Made by a program: the position numbers and the translations under genes
Shown here: in pieces, positions 16,659 through 24,991 of the stretch
How positions within the stretch are numbered: position 1 is the first letter of the stretch
Layout: the number at the start of each line of letters is the position of its first letter
Assembly: GCA_902810755.1 (NCBI GenBank)
Contig: CADDYT010000049.1
Span: 1 to 41,378 of the forward strand
Direction: 5' to 3'
DNA: 41,378 nucleotides
Source: Chloroflexota bacterium
Lineage (GTDB): Bacteria; Chloroflexota; Ktedonobacteria; Ktedonobacterales; Ktedonobacteraceae
The notes under the pieces: model-generated
What the model was told of the DNA's origin: nothing
The model's database searches: none
What the model saw: the letters and a program-made list of their open reading frames with translations, nothing else

Positions 16659-17732
16659 CTACTGGTTGTGGAAAAGATCAAGGGCAGCGGAGACAACCTC
16701 TTCGGTAGGGATATCGTCGATGAAGGAGACGCGGTGGCCGCAGTTGTGGTATATGCAGTTGAGGCCGCAGACGGGACATGCAAGCCGCCAGGAATGGGTG
16801 GAGCGATGCCGTGTGCGCGTGATTGGCCCGGCATTGACGAGATTGAAGCACCAGTAGAGGCCCACTGTGGCTGCGCCCACCGCACCGGCGAGATGCAACG
16901 GGCCGGAGTCGTTGGAGACGACCAGTCGGCAGCGACTGAGCAGACCGGCAAGGCCACCCAGCGAGAGGCGGTCACAGAGATTTTGCGCGTTCGCGTGCAT
17001 AGCGTTCACCACCGCCTCGTCAATGTCTCGTTCACCTGTCGTGCCGATGACGACGACCCGCGCGCCTTCGTCCGCCAGCGCGTCGCCGACGGCGGCGAAT
17101 CGTGCAGGCGACCAGCGCCGCCGGGGGTCGCCCGCGCCGGGGTGGAGCGCGACCAGCGGCTCGCTCTGCTCAGGGACCACCTCGATTGATTCTTTCAAGT
17201 CGTCCGATGTGACGGCCAGGCACGGCTCCAGCGTGACCGGGCTGGCCCCGATCAGCGAGACAAGTTCGAGATAGCGCAGGATTTCCGGCTGGAAGTAGAT
17301 ATAGGGCATCCAGCGATCTGGCGAAGCGGCGTCGGGCGTCTTTGTGCCAATCGTCAGGCGCGCGCCCAGTCGCAGCGTGAAAGGGTTGGAGTAGCGACCG
17401 CCGCCGTGCATCTGGATGGCGATATCGAAGCGTTCGCGCCGCATGGCCGCGAAGAAGGCCTCGATTTCAGAGGCGTCTTCGGGATAGCCAGGGTTTTCGC
17501 TCACGCCTCCGTAGGGCGGGACGACCACCACGCGATCAACCGGGGCGGGTCGCCCCTTGAGAAAGGCGGCATGCCATGCCTTCGCCAGCAATACAATCTC
17601 CGCTTCGGGGTAGGTCGCGCGCAAAGCTGCCAGCGCGGGGAGGGAAAAGATAAAATCGCCGATAGCATTGGCGCGCACGACTGCGATTTTGCGCACCCCC
17701 GGCACCACATTATACGGGGATAAATTGTTCAC
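16659..17732 (-). CDS. Glycosyltransferase family 9 (heptosyltransferase-like), last gene of glycan operon
   Basis: 357 residues. I place the start at GTG 17732, with CAGGAGAG just upstream; an in-frame TTG at 17750 would be the only longer option. The N-terminus (KIAVVRANAIGDFIFSLPALAALR) is the family 9 signature, with the helix-capping GD. The C-terminal half has LHPGAGDPRRRWSPARFAAV and SRCRLVVSNDSGPLHLAGAVGA, the nucleotide-sugar binding region. The C-terminal part has several Cys (CPVCGLNCIYHNCG), also found in the neighbouring paralogue. It would transfer a sugar onto a glycan or lipid carrier in the cytoplasm. The upstream gene ends 24 bases away. Confidence 0.87.
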   Translation of the reverse strand: MNNLSPYNVVPGVRKIAVVRANAIGDFIFSLPALAALRATYPEAEIVLLAKAWHAAFLKGRPAPVDRVVVVPPYGGVSENPGYPEDASEIEAFFAAMRRERFDIAIQMHGGGRYSNPFTLRLGARLTIGTKTPDAASPDRWMPYIYFQPEILRYLELVSLIGASPVTLEPCLAVTSDDLKESIEVVPEQSEPLVALHPGAGDPRRRWSPARFAAVGDALADEGARVVVIGTTGERDIDEAVVNAMHANAQNLCDRLSLGGLAGLLSRCRLVVSNDSGPLHLAGAVGAATVGLYWCFNLVNAGPITRTRHRSTHSWRLACPVCGLNCIYHNCGHRVSFIDDIPTEEVVSAALDLFHNQ

Positions 17733-17756
17733 ATGTCTCTCCTGGATCAACCATCA

Positions 17757-18848
17757 TCATACCTTTGCATTCATGACTTCCCGCGCCGCGTCCGCGACCT
17801 GCTGCACGGTGACGCCCAGCAGGCAGGGGGCGCCGATGGGGCAGGTGGCATAGCCGCAGGGACGGCAGGGAACATCGTGGGCAAGAAAGCGAAACGGACC
17901 TGCGACCGGCGGGCGGTAGGCGTCGGGGTTGCCGCCGCCTGCGATGGTCACGGTCGGCACGCCAAGCGCGTAAGCGATATGGGCCGGGCCGGTATCGTTG
18001 GTGATGAAGACGGCCAGCCGGGCGATGAGCGCCCCCAGCACTGGAAGCGTTGTCCTGCCTGCCAGATTGAGACAGACACCGCCCGCACCCTCTATCTCCT
18101 CCACAACAGGTGTTAACGTTGCGCTTTCTTCCTCTTCACCAAGAATCACGATGGAGCCGCCATAGAGGTGACTCAGCGTTGCGCCCACCGCCGCGAAACG
18201 CGATAGGGGCCAGCGCCGTGAAGCGTCCCTGGCGCCCGTATGCAGGCCGACGAGCGGGCGCGGCAGCCCGGACAGCAGCGCCTGTGCAGCCGCGTGATCG
18301 GCGGGCCAGAGGGGAAATTCCGTCTGCTCTCCATGCGCGGGCGCGCCCAGAAATGTTGTCAGAGCCAGCATGCGCCGCACCTCGCGTTCCTCTTCGGGCC
18401 AGGGCAGCGCGGCATCCAGCCTGCCCGGCGGGTCGCCCCGGCGCACAAAACCGGCAGTAGCGCGTGCGCCGAGCAGGAGCATGAAGGGATTGGAGTTGAC
18501 GCCCGACCCCTGAAACTGGATGGCGAGGTCAAACCGCTCTTCCTGCATCTGGCGCAGGAAATCGACGGTGTGCCGCGCCTCAAACAGTTGCTCGGCAATA
18601 CCGGGAAAGCCGGGAAAGGGGATGATGCGATCAAAGTAGGGAGAGCGCGCAGCCAGTTCGTGCAGCATGGGCAGCGTAATGATGGTGATTTCGGCCTCCG
18701 GCAGCGCGGCGCGCAGGGCGCGAAAGGCCGGAATTGCGCAGAGAAAGTCGCCGATACGCGAGGCGCGCAGCAAGACTACCTTGCGCGGCGTGGCGGGCAG
18801 GCGCGCCAGCAGGCCGGGCCGGAAGGGATCAACAGGCAACGCGGCCAT
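17757..18848 (-). CDS. Glycosyltransferase family 9 paralogue
   Basis: 363 residues. Its ATG overlaps the stop of the upstream gene by one base (TAATG), so translation is coupled. The N-terminal motif KVVLLRASRIGDFLCAIPAFRALR and the C-terminal LHTGARDASRRWPLSRFAAV and LAVFITNDTGPAHIAYALGVPTVTI mark a family 9 (ADP-heptose transferase-like) enzyme. A Cys-rich patch (CRPCGYATCPIGAPCL) parallels the next gene. Two adjacent family 9 enzymes suggest two successive sugar additions. The donor is unknown; Chloroflexota do not make classical lipopolysaccharide, so heptose is not assumed. Confidence 0.87.
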   Translation of the reverse strand: MAALPVDPFRPGLLARLPATPRKVVLLRASRIGDFLCAIPAFRALRAALPEAEITIITLPMLHELAARSPYFDRIIPFPGFPGIAEQLFEARHTVDFLRQMQEERFDLAIQFQGSGVNSNPFMLLLGARATAGFVRRGDPPGRLDAALPWPEEEREVRRMLALTTFLGAPAHGEQTEFPLWPADHAAAQALLSGLPRPLVGLHTGARDASRRWPLSRFAAVGATLSHLYGGSIVILGEEEESATLTPVVEEIEGAGGVCLNLAGRTTLPVLGALIARLAVFITNDTGPAHIAYALGVPTVTIAGGGNPDAYRPPVAGPFRFLAHDVPCRPCGYATCPIGAPCLLGVTVQQVADAAREVMNAKV

Positions 18849-19711
18849 TATCCCGCCTGCTTTTCCAGAGGGACGAGCGGCGTTTCGGGAGCGTAGCGAG
18901 CCACCATCTCCGGCAGCAGGTCGAGCGCGTGTCCATCGACTGTGCCGGCGTCGTTCAGCACGGTGGTCGGCACCTGCGAATAGTAGGTGCCGGAGGGCAT
19001 GAGGGCGCAGCCGCCCCGGCGGCGCATCAACAGGTTCTGCACCAGCACTTCCTCGCCCGAATGGTAGCGCGGCAGGCGCGGCCAGAAGCTGAAGCCGCCC
19101 ACGTCCAGCAATTCCTGCCGATCATAGAGGATGCAGGAAGCGATCCAGGCAACCTTATAGAGCCGGAATTCGCCGGGGGCCAGACGCTGGCTGGCATGGT
19201 AGAGGTTGGCGGCTCGATGCAACTGCCAGCGTTCCCACGCGCGCGTACCGGGGTTGACCGCCTCCGGCTGCACCGGGCCTTCCCAGAAATCCACAATCTG
19301 CTGCTGCGGGCGCACATCATCGCGATGCGATAAACCGGCGGGAAAGGCCCCGACGAAGGCGCAGCGTTCGCGTTTCAGCGTCTCCAGCAGTTTCTCGACG
19401 ACCCAGGGTTCCATGAACACGTCGTCATCCAGGTAGAGGACGGCGGGGGCAGTGGCCTGTCTGAGCAAAAAGTCGCGCTGTTCCGCGATACCGTGTACCT
19501 GCGGGCGCGTATGCCACTCCACACAGCCGCCGCGCGCCTCGATAATGCGCCTCAGCGTCTGCACCACCTGTTCATCCTGCGCTGGCTGTTCGCTCTGATC
19601 GGCTACAACCACGCGCATATCACGCAACGTCTGTGCCGCCACCCCTGACAGGGTCAGGATAAGCGATGAGAGCCGGTTGCAGGTCGGCAAGAGAATATCG
19701 ACGCTTGCCAT
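18848..19711 (-). CDS. Glycosyltransferase family 2
   Basis: 287 residues beginning VDILLPTCNRLSSLILTLSGV, the GT-A nucleotide-sugar binding start, with the metal-binding DxD-type motif in AVLYLDDDVFMEP. No membrane segments are seen, so it is a soluble or peripheral transferase. Its stop overlaps the start of the family 9 gene downstream. The upstream methyltransferase ends 55 bases away. It belongs to the carbamoyltransferase-led operon. Confidence 0.85.
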   Translation of the reverse strand: MASVDILLPTCNRLSSLILTLSGVAAQTLRDMRVVVADQSEQPAQDEQVVQTLRRIIEARGGCVEWHTRPQVHGIAEQRDFLLRQATAPAVLYLDDDVFMEPWVVEKLLETLKRERCAFVGAFPAGLSHRDDVRPQQQIVDFWEGPVQPEAVNPGTRAWERWQLHRAANLYHASQRLAPGEFRLYKVAWIASCILYDRQELLDVGGFSFWPRLPRYHSGEEVLVQNLLMRRRGGCALMPSGTYYSQVPTTVLNDAGTVDGHALDLLPEMVARYAPETPLVPLEKQAG

Positions 19712-19766
19712 ACGGTTCTAAAAACCTCCCGGATTGAATACTGGCGAAAACATGGTATGTACGCCA

Positions 19767-20819
19767 TCATCCTCGTTTGCGCGCTACGATCAGGCGACCG
19801 CCGCCGGGGGCCTGCGCGGAAAGGTCCATGCGGGCAAGCAGCAGGGCGAGCCGGTCGAGGAGCCGGGGCGGCAGGCGGCGCCAGAAGAGACTGAAGAGGC
19901 GACGCCGACCAATCCAGACCTGTTGCAGCAGTTCCAGCGCATCCCACAACATCACCAGTTCGCGCCGCAGGTACGGGCGCACAATCTCTACCTCAAGCCC
20001 GACCGCCTCAAGATGCTGCCTCCACTGCTCCGCCGACCAGAGGTTGAGATGGGCAAGCTTGCGGTTGCGCCAGGCAGCGTATCGCTCTACGGGCAGAGCC
20101 AGCCAGCGGCTAAACGCCTCCGTTGGCGCGGTCAGCACAAGCTTGCCGCCCGGTTGTAGCAGGCGCGCGATGGCGGCCAGCGCCTCATCCACACGCGGCA
20201 GGTGTTCGAGAACAGAGTTGCTGATGACGGTGGCGAAGCTTGCGTCCGCGAGCCGTGCCTCCTCAACCGGGGCGCACTCGAATTGTTCGTAGAGACCCAG
20301 GCGCGCCGCCCGTACCAGCGTGCGTTCGTCCGGGTCCAGCCCCACGTCGATGGCGGAGAGCGCCATCGATGTCACCAGCCCGTCGCCGCAGCCAACATCC
20401 AGAATGGGCCGCTCAAAGCTCTGTTCGCGCAGGGCCGCGATCTCCGCCGCCCGCCACAGACCGAGCGAGGGGCCTTGCAATTCGAGCAAAATGCGGCAGG
20501 TGAAGGCATCCAGGTGCAGCGGAGTGGCTGGCGGCAGATCAGGCAGGGCGCGCCGGATACCTTCTTCCTCTCTGGCCAGCAACAGCGTCTCCGGTAGAGG
20601 GGTCAAAGATATTTTCCTGTTCCTTACCGGCAGCATAAAGCCGCCGGTGCTGGCCGCGCTTCCGCTCCCGCTTTCGGGTAAGTGACCGGCGGTCGGCAGC
20701 CAGAACGGAACGACGCTCTGATTGGCGACGGCGGGCAGCCATATGCTCTCAGCGTCTGCCCGGTTTCTATCTGTATGCTCAGAAGAAACGCGGTTTGTCA
20801 GCATTTCCGACCCTTCCAT
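19767..20819 (-). CDS. SAM-dependent class I methyltransferase
   Basis: 350 residues from ATG 20819, preceded by GAGAGGGA; ATG 20804 is an alternative. The frame stays open far upstream to 21491, but that part runs across the radical SAM gene and is spurious. The Rossmann SAM-binding motif is PILDVGCGDGLVTSMALSAIDVGLDPD; further motifs are FATVISNSVLEHL and RLLQPGGKLVLTAPT. The C-terminal part looks like those of methyltransferases in polysaccharide clusters. It begins 17 bases after the radical SAM gene. It likely O-, N- or C-methylates a sugar or lipid intermediate. Confidence 0.85.
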   Translation of the reverse strand: MEGSEMLTNRVSSEHTDRNRADAESIWLPAVANQSVVPFWLPTAGHLPESGSGSAASTGGFMLPVRNRKISLTPLPETLLLAREEEGIRRALPDLPPATPLHLDAFTCRILLELQGPSLGLWRAAEIAALREQSFERPILDVGCGDGLVTSMALSAIDVGLDPDERTLVRAARLGLYEQFECAPVEEARLADASFATVISNSVLEHLPRVDEALAAIARLLQPGGKLVLTAPTEAFSRWLALPVERYAAWRNRKLAHLNLWSAEQWRQHLEAVGLEVEIVRPYLRRELVMLWDALELLQQVWIGRRRLFSLFWRRLPPRLLDRLALLLARMDLSAQAPGGGRLIVARKRG

Positions 20820-20835
20820 AAGTTCCCTCTCATTT

Positions 20836-21834
20836 TCAAAATGTGCCTGCATAGAGCGCACATGAACGACAGATTTCTGGCGGCTCACCGGAGTCGAGCC
20901 GATTGCGAAACGTCTGGAAGGGGACGCTGTTCCAGATCGTGGTGACGCCTTGCTCGGCCATGTTGCCGAAATGGATGCGATCAGGCGTCGAGACCATGCA
21001 GCAGGGCATGGCGTAGCCCTGGTAGCTGATATAGGCGCCGCGCCAGGGCCAGTTGCAGCGTTCCCGGCCGGGCGTGCCGGGCGCATAGGGACGCGGGCGC
21101 GCGTGCGGCAGGCGCAGGCGAATGGCAAGCGCGCGCGCCAGTTGTCGCGCCTCATCAAAATAGCGGTCAATGCGCGCGGGGTCTTCCTCCAGCAGTGTCT
21201 GCTCCTGCACGAACTCGCGCATGGGGCGATACTGAGCAGGCAAGCTCGCCTCGCCGAAATCATGGCAGAGGTGCTGCACAAACACCTCCTCCACCGACCA
21301 GCGATGGGCCAGCCGCAGGAGGTCGGGCAGTTCGTGCAGGTTTTGCCGCATGATGACCATGACAAGGTGCAGGCGTGGGGTCGCGCTGCCGGAGCGCGCG
21401 CGCGCCGCCAGCAGCCGCTCGATACCGGCCACCACGCGCTCGAAGTGGGCGCGTTTGCGAATGCGCTCATAGGTAGCGGCGGTCGCGCCATCGAGGGAGA
21501 TATGCAGACAAGCCAGCCCGCTGGTCACGCAGCGTTCGGCTCGCCGCTCGTTGAGCAGCGTCAGATTCGAGTTGGTGGTGACGCACACGCCCTTCGCGGT
21601 GGCATATTCCACCATATCGAAGAAACGCGGGTGCATCATTGGCTCGCCCAGCCCCTGCAGGTGCAGTTCGCGCAGGCCCGCAAACTGGTCGAGCAGTCGG
21701 GTGAACGTCTCAAAGGGCATGAAGGCCGGTGGCCCATAGGGCGGGCCATCCTGCCGGAACTGGATCGCGCACATCTGGCAGCGCAGGTTGCACTGCCCCA
21801 CCGGCTCTATCTGCACGTATGTGGGAAGCTGCAT
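20836..21834 (-). CDS. Radical SAM enzyme with SPASM-like C-terminus
   Basis: 332 residues from ATG 21834, preceded by GAGG; the frame extends slightly to 21867 across the end of the upstream gene. The CxxxCxxC cluster motif is at Cys15, Cys19 and Cys22 (CNLRCQMC), with GLGEPMMHP as the SAM-binding GE motif. The C-terminal part contains CNWPWRGAYISYQGYAMPCCM and PEICRSCALY, the Cys pattern of SPASM domains that hold auxiliary clusters. Such enzymes modify peptides, sugars or other small molecules by radical chemistry. In this glycan operon a sugar dehydration, epimerisation or similar step is plausible, but no peptide precursor is visible. Confidence 0.88.
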   Translation of the reverse strand: MQLPTYVQIEPVGQCNLRCQMCAIQFRQDGPPYGPPAFMPFETFTRLLDQFAGLRELHLQGLGEPMMHPRFFDMVEYATAKGVCVTTNSNLTLLNERRAERCVTSGLACLHISLDGATAATYERIRKRAHFERVVAGIERLLAARARSGSATPRLHLVMVIMRQNLHELPDLLRLAHRWSVEEVFVQHLCHDFGEASLPAQYRPMREFVQEQTLLEEDPARIDRYFDEARQLARALAIRLRLPHARPRPYAPGTPGRERCNWPWRGAYISYQGYAMPCCMVSTPDRIHFGNMAEQGVTTIWNSVPFQTFRNRLDSGEPPEICRSCALYAGTF

Positions 21835-21850
21835 ATCGTTTTTCCTCAAC

Positions 21851-22834
21851 TCAAAAGAACAGGACACGGAACTTGAGCGCGCCTGCGATGCGCCAGTAGA
21901 TTGCCAGGGGCGGGATGAGCAACGAGGTCACGACCATCTCGACGACGTGGCGTGGGAGATGAGACGTGTGACGCAGGCGCAGCAGGCAGAACCAGCCTGT
22001 CAGCAGTGTCCATGCGCATGCTGCCCCCAACACAATATAAGGCGCGCCCAGCACTAACCCGCTTAGCGCCAGCAGGGCGGAGGCGACGATGCCGTAGTAG
22101 TGCCAGGGGGGCGTCGCCTGAATTTTGCGCTGGTAGAGCTGCGGGTGCTTTTTATACAACAATGCGTTAAACATACTCTTGCGCTGCTGGCTCAGGCTGA
22201 TGCCCCAGCGCGCGGGGCGCAGGGGGTGTATCACCGTTGCCGAGGGGACAGAAAGCAGCTTGCCCTCCTCTTTGAGCAGGCGGAAAAAGAGATCGCTATC
22301 CTCGCGCCAGGCCATCGTGAACCGCTCGTCAAAGCCGCCGACAGCTTCCAGGGCGCTGCGCCGGTAGAAGCAGTTGGCGGTGACAAACTCTGAATAGGCC
22401 AGGCGAGCGGCATTGCGTTCGTAATCGGTGGGCATCTCTGGCAGCGGCACAAAGACTTTGCCGGAGACCCCGATAACGCCATCGACGAAGGCAGCCGTAC
22501 CGGCGCGCAGCCAGTCCTGCTGCGGGATGCAGTCATCATCGGTGAAGGCGATAAGCTCGCCCTGTGCGGCCCGCCAGCCGATATTGCGCGCGACCGCCGG
22601 GCCATGTCGTTTCCCGCACACGGCGATATAGCGCAAACACGGACCGTCGCGGGCCAGAAGATGCCGCGCCATCTCCTCAACCAGCCGCCATGTCTGTTGG
22701 CAAGCGGCGTCATCGACGACGATGATCTCGTAGCTGCGCGGGTCAATCTCTTGCGCTGCCAGCGCGTTCAGACACCGCGCCAGCAGTTCAGGCCGTTTAT
22801 ATGTAGGTACCACCACCGAAACCCGATAGCGCAT
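21851..22834 (-). CDS. Membrane-anchored glycosyltransferase family 2
   Basis: 327 residues from ATG 22834, with a very strong GGAGGA site; the frame upstream of this is an overlap of the carbamoyltransferase. The N-terminal GT-A domain starts VSVVVPTYKRPELLARCLNAL, with IAFTDDDCIPQQDWL as the metal/nucleotide site and MAWREDSDLFFRL as the usual ED acid motif. Two or three hydrophobic segments follow residue 245 (YYGIVASALLALSGLVLGAPYIVLGAACAW), anchoring it in the membrane. It likely builds a lipid-linked or exported glycan. Confidence 0.87.
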   Translation of the reverse strand: MRYRVSVVVPTYKRPELLARCLNALAAQEIDPRSYEIIVVDDAACQQTWRLVEEMARHLLARDGPCLRYIAVCGKRHGPAVARNIGWRAAQGELIAFTDDDCIPQQDWLRAGTAAFVDGVIGVSGKVFVPLPEMPTDYERNAARLAYSEFVTANCFYRRSALEAVGGFDERFTMAWREDSDLFFRLLKEEGKLLSVPSATVIHPLRPARWGISLSQQRKSMFNALLYKKHPQLYQRKIQATPPWHYYGIVASALLALSGLVLGAPYIVLGAACAWTLLTGWFCLLRLRHTSHLPRHVVEMVVTSLLIPPLAIYWRIAGALKFRVLFF

Positions 22835-22841
22835 GCTCCTC

Positions 22842-24584
22842 CTACCTGTATCCCCTGTATCCGTCTGGTTTCTCCAGTAAAAATGGGCCAATGGCCAGCG
22901 CGTCCAGCGGAGAGGTCCAGAAACACTCGATGGCATCGCGCGGGGAACAGACGATGGGTTCGCCGCGCGTGTTGAACGAGGTGTTGACCAGCGCCGGCAC
23001 GCCGGTACGCGCCGCGAACGCGCGCAGCAGATCGTAATACAACGGGTGCTGCTCACGGTTGATCGTCTGGATGCGGGCCGTGCCATCGACATGGCGCACG
23101 GCGGGAATCAGAGCGGCCTTTTCTGGCAGCACGTCATAGACAAAAAGCATGAAGGGCGAGACATCGGCTCCTGCAAACCACAGAGCGGCCTCTTCCTCCA
23201 GCACGACGGGCGCGACGGGGCGAAAATCCTCGCGATCCTTGATCTCGTTGAGCCGGGCCTGCATAGAAGCGTGCAGGGGCGAAGCCAGGATAGAGCGCGC
23301 CCCCAGAGCGCGCGGCCCAAACTCCATACGCTGCTGGAACCAGCCGGTGATCTTATCCTGCGCCAGCAGATCCGCCACCTCCTCCGCGACATTTGCCATA
23401 CGGCGATAGGGCAGTTTTGCCCGACGCAGGAAGCTCTCTATCTCCTCCTCGCTATAGGATGGGCCAAGATAGGCGTGATCCATGCGGTAACGCCGCTCGC
23501 CACCTTCGCGTAGCTGAGCATCGAGCCAGAGCGCGGCCCCCAGAGCCGTTCCGGCGTCTCCGGCGGCGGGCTGCACCCAGATATGGCGGAATGGCCCGTC
23601 ATCGCGGATGCGCGCGTTCAGGACACAGTTGAGCGCGACGCCGCCCGCGATACAGAGATGCTCTTCGCCCGTCGCTTTGTGCAGCCAGGAAACGATGCCC
23701 AGCACCGTCTCTTCCAGCGCGAGCTGCAGCGAGCGGGCGATATCGTAGTGACGCTGCTCCAGCGGCTCGCCCCGGCGGCGCGGCGGCCCAAAGCGTTCCT
23801 CAAGGCAGAGCGGCCCGATGGTATACTGGCCCTCGCTGCCGGGGGAAATAATTTCATGAAATGCCTTGAGATAGCGCGGCCTGCCGAACGAGGCCAGCGC
23901 CATCACCTTATATTCATCCGAAGAGTGCAGAAACCCCAGATATTCGGTAATCTTTTCGTACAGGATGCCCAGCGAATGGGGAAAATGCACCTCACCCAGC
24001 GTGGAGAGGCGGTTGCCATAGCCCACGCTGTAGCTGGTCGTGGCCCGCTCACCGCGCCCATCCAGCGTCAGCACGGCAGCGCGCTCGAAGGGCGAGGCGA
24101 GGAAGGCGCTGGCGGCATGCGCAACGTGATGGTCGACAAAGCGCCACTGGCAGAGGCTATCAACTTTCGCGTCGCGAAAACGCTCTTGCAGGTGGTGCGG
24201 CACGCCGCCAACCAGGTGCCGGGGCGCGTTGACAATCGACGAGAGGAACAGCGGATCCCAGACCGATTCCCACTCCTCCGCTTTCGGATACTTGCCCGGC
24301 TCCAGCGGCAGTGTGAGCATTGCGTCCTCTGCATGCCGACCGAGCAGCAGGTAGGGGTTGTAGGAGTAGGCGATGGCATCGACATCAACAAGGGCAATCC
24401 CGGCTTCGCGCAGGCAATAATCGATGGCGTGGAAAGGCAGTTCGTAGGTTGAGAAGGGAACGGGACGCTTGCCATGCTTGATGCGGGTGAATCGCTCCTC
24501 CTCAGCCGCCGCGATGACGCGCCCATCCTCCACCAGGCACGCGGCAGAATCATGATAGACCGCATTGATGCCGAGGATATACAT
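22842..24584 (-). CDS. Carbamoyltransferase, NodU/CmcH family; first gene of glycan operon
   Basis: 580 residues from ATG 24584; GTG 24596 is a less likely start. The N-terminal half shows MYILGINAVYHDSAACLVEDG and AAEEERFTRIKHGK, and the VDHHVAHAASAFLASPF His motif. The C-terminal half shows WFQQRMEFGPRALGARSILASP and DREDFRPVAPVVLEE. These mark O-carbamoyltransferases that use carbamoyl phosphate and ATP, as in Nod factor and antibiotic modification. Full length. It leads the seven-gene minus-strand cluster with a seven-base gap to the next gene. The target is probably a sugar hydroxyl of the glycan made by the downstream enzymes. Confidence 0.9.
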   Translation of the reverse strand: MYILGINAVYHDSAACLVEDGRVIAAAEEERFTRIKHGKRPVPFSTYELPFHAIDYCLREAGIALVDVDAIAYSYNPYLLLGRHAEDAMLTLPLEPGKYPKAEEWESVWDPLFLSSIVNAPRHLVGGVPHHLQERFRDAKVDSLCQWRFVDHHVAHAASAFLASPFERAAVLTLDGRGERATTSYSVGYGNRLSTLGEVHFPHSLGILYEKITEYLGFLHSSDEYKVMALASFGRPRYLKAFHEIISPGSEGQYTIGPLCLEERFGPPRRRGEPLEQRHYDIARSLQLALEETVLGIVSWLHKATGEEHLCIAGGVALNCVLNARIRDDGPFRHIWVQPAAGDAGTALGAALWLDAQLREGGERRYRMDHAYLGPSYSEEEIESFLRRAKLPYRRMANVAEEVADLLAQDKITGWFQQRMEFGPRALGARSILASPLHASMQARLNEIKDREDFRPVAPVVLEEEAALWFAGADVSPFMLFVYDVLPEKAALIPAVRHVDGTARIQTINREQHPLYYDLLRAFAARTGVPALVNTSFNTRGEPIVCSPRDAIECFWTSPLDALAIGPFLLEKPDGYRGYR

Positions 24585-24991
24585 ATCTCTCTCCACTCCT
24601 GACCAGCCCGTCGTCGCCTGCCCCTGGCTCTTCCATCATAACAGGCAGTCAGATGCTCGAACCGGGCCACGAACGCCGACACGTTCCATTTCCGCTTCAT
24701 ACAAAACGATAAATGAACTCCAGCCACGCTTTACCATTTAAATTGAGGCATTGCGCAACAAAGGGAATCGTTTTCTGCATTCTACACGGCCATCACCCAC
24801 GCGCCGTTTCATTGCTTGCGGCAAACAGGCATTAAGATAGTATTAAGGAGCCGCGAAAGCGTGAGATATGCAACTCTTTTAGTCTGCCGGGCGTGTGAAG
24901 ATAAGCCAGCGATGTCTACAGGTTGGACTGTGTGGCGGAGAAGATGGATGAACAGGTGGATTATGAGAGATGAAGAGCGGGGAGAGGTGAG
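24585..24991. other. Divergent promoter region between glycan operon and FNT gene
   Basis: 407 bases. The minus-strand side holds the extended -10 listed at 24635-24643. On the plus side TTGCGG (24816-24821) and TAGTAT (24838-24843) are 16 bases apart, a weak possible promoter for the channel gene, with a leader of over 140 bases. I see no gene here. Confidence 0.5.
24635..24643 (-). promoter_or_regulatory. Extended -10 promoter for the glycan operon
   Basis: The minus strand reads TGTTATGAT, close to the TGTTATAAT and TGTTATACT elements found elsewhere in this window. The -35 region is poor. Predicted initiation is about 44 bases before ATG 24584. Confidence 0.4.

Noticed and set aside
20820..21491. 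Upstream extension of the methyltransferase frame, giving a 574-residue protein
   Set aside because: This part overlaps the radical SAM gene, whose Cys motifs prove its frame; the residues are Ala/Arg/Ser/Pro-rich shadow sequence. ATG 20819 has a good ribosome site.
20836..21834. Radical SAM gene as a RiPP maturase
   Set aside because: No small precursor-like ORF is seen next to it and its neighbours are glycan enzymes; left as unassigned chemistry.
23583..24452. Plus-strand frame of 289 residues opposite the carbamoyltransferase
   Set aside because: Antisense to a well-conserved enzyme; no motif found.
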